This document shows positions 63,853-64,000 of a DNA stretch of 64,000 nucleotides, piece after piece (position 1 is the stretch's first letter; each line of letters opens with the position of its first letter). Origin of the DNA: Prolixibacter sp. SD074 (GTDB lineage: Bacteria > Bacteroidota > Bacteroidia > Bacteroidales > Prolixibacteraceae); contig NZ_BLAW01000001.1 in the NCBI RefSeq assembly GCF_009617895.1, positions 2,905,001 to 2,969,000 of the forward strand, written 5' to 3'. The position numbers and the translations under genes are program-made. Under the pieces are notes generated by a model. It searched no databases. It was given only the letters and a program-made list of their open reading frames with translations, and had not been told where the DNA came from.

Positions 63853-64000
63853 CTATTTTGGCGAAAGAGTTATAAAAGGCACCAGCATTTCCTCGAGCGA
63901 AATTCCGCCGTGCTGGAAAGTATCCTTAAAATAGTTGACGTAATAGTTGTAGTTGTTCGGATAGGCAAAGAAATCCGTTACGCTGGCGAAAATAAAGGTT
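63853..64000 (-). CDS. porX: PorX-like response regulator with PglZ domain, C-terminal end
   Basis: Only the last 48 residues lie in the window, read from the right edge to a TAG at 63853. The sequence FASVTDFFAYPNNYNYYV followed by NYFKDTFQHGGISLEEMLVP matches the end of the PglZ domain of PorX, the response regulator of type IX secretion. The receiver domain lies outside the window. The call fits with sprA in the same window but rests on a short segment. Confidence 0.75.
   Translation of the reverse strand, partial: TFIFASVTDFFAYPNNYNYYVNYFKDTFQHGGISLEEMLVPFITLSPK

Overview
The window is a chromosomal segment of a Bacteroidota bacterium. The gene content fits the Marinilabiliales/Prolixibacteraceae side of the phylum, but that placement is inference. 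Reasons for Bacteroidota: a 2503-residue SprA/Sov type IX secretion translocon protein, the tail of a PorX-like PglZ-domain regulator, a TonB receptor operon with Bacteroidota-restricted DUF4876/DUF6850/DUF4857 partners, an S46 dipeptidyl peptidase, DUF4837 and Rieske lipoproteins, futalosine-type menaquinone synthesis (MqnC), few strong Shine-Dalgarno sites, and several promoters resembling TAnnTTTG. Most of the window is core chromosome. The accessory parts are a HicAB toxin-antitoxin pair and a RAYT-type transposase flanked by repeats.

Layout. 1-9850: ABC-F tail, isoaspartyl peptidase, a small protein without a normal start, a solitary Dam-like methylase, gltX, a CHAD-DUF502 pair, two tandem Rieske lipoproteins, kbl and a DedA protein. 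10246-18569: a tightly packed six-gene envelope operon (TonB receptor, DUF4876 lipoprotein, DUF6850 barrel, ABC ATPase, permease, DUF4857) that looks like one transport machine of unknown cargo. 18724-25855: a degenerate acyl-carrier-like protein, then the complete trpEGDCFBA operon preceded by two consecutive tryptophan leader peptides, each followed by an intrinsic terminator. 26003-35479: a small protein, B12-dependent ribonucleotide reductase, Kdo transferase, RNase HI, S46 peptidase, RNase HII and a glycosyltransferase. 35580-44557: a polysaccharide flippase and sprA, convergent.

44604-54380: ruvA, pdxA, leucyl aminopeptidase, mqnC, DUF4837, tatA, rseP, dxr and an M23 peptidase. Next come the initiator tRNA (54425-54497), hicBA with a recognisable promoter and palindrome, a 5'-nucleotidase lipoprotein, and the RAYT between 87-bp direct repeats. 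58375-61741: a dcd-yidD-znuACB run for zinc uptake and dCTP deamination. The window ends with a ferredoxin-NADP reductase, rlmN and the 3' end of a porX-like gene.

Links between genes: the Rieske lipoproteins carry twin-arginine signals and a TatA lies in the same window; SprA and PorX belong to the same secretion system; TrpE carries the usual feedback-inhibition motif, so tryptophan is sensed both at the enzyme and by the doubled attenuator. The best candidates for something little described are the double trp attenuator, the DUF4876/DUF6850/DUF4857 transport operon, and the RAYT with its composite repeats.
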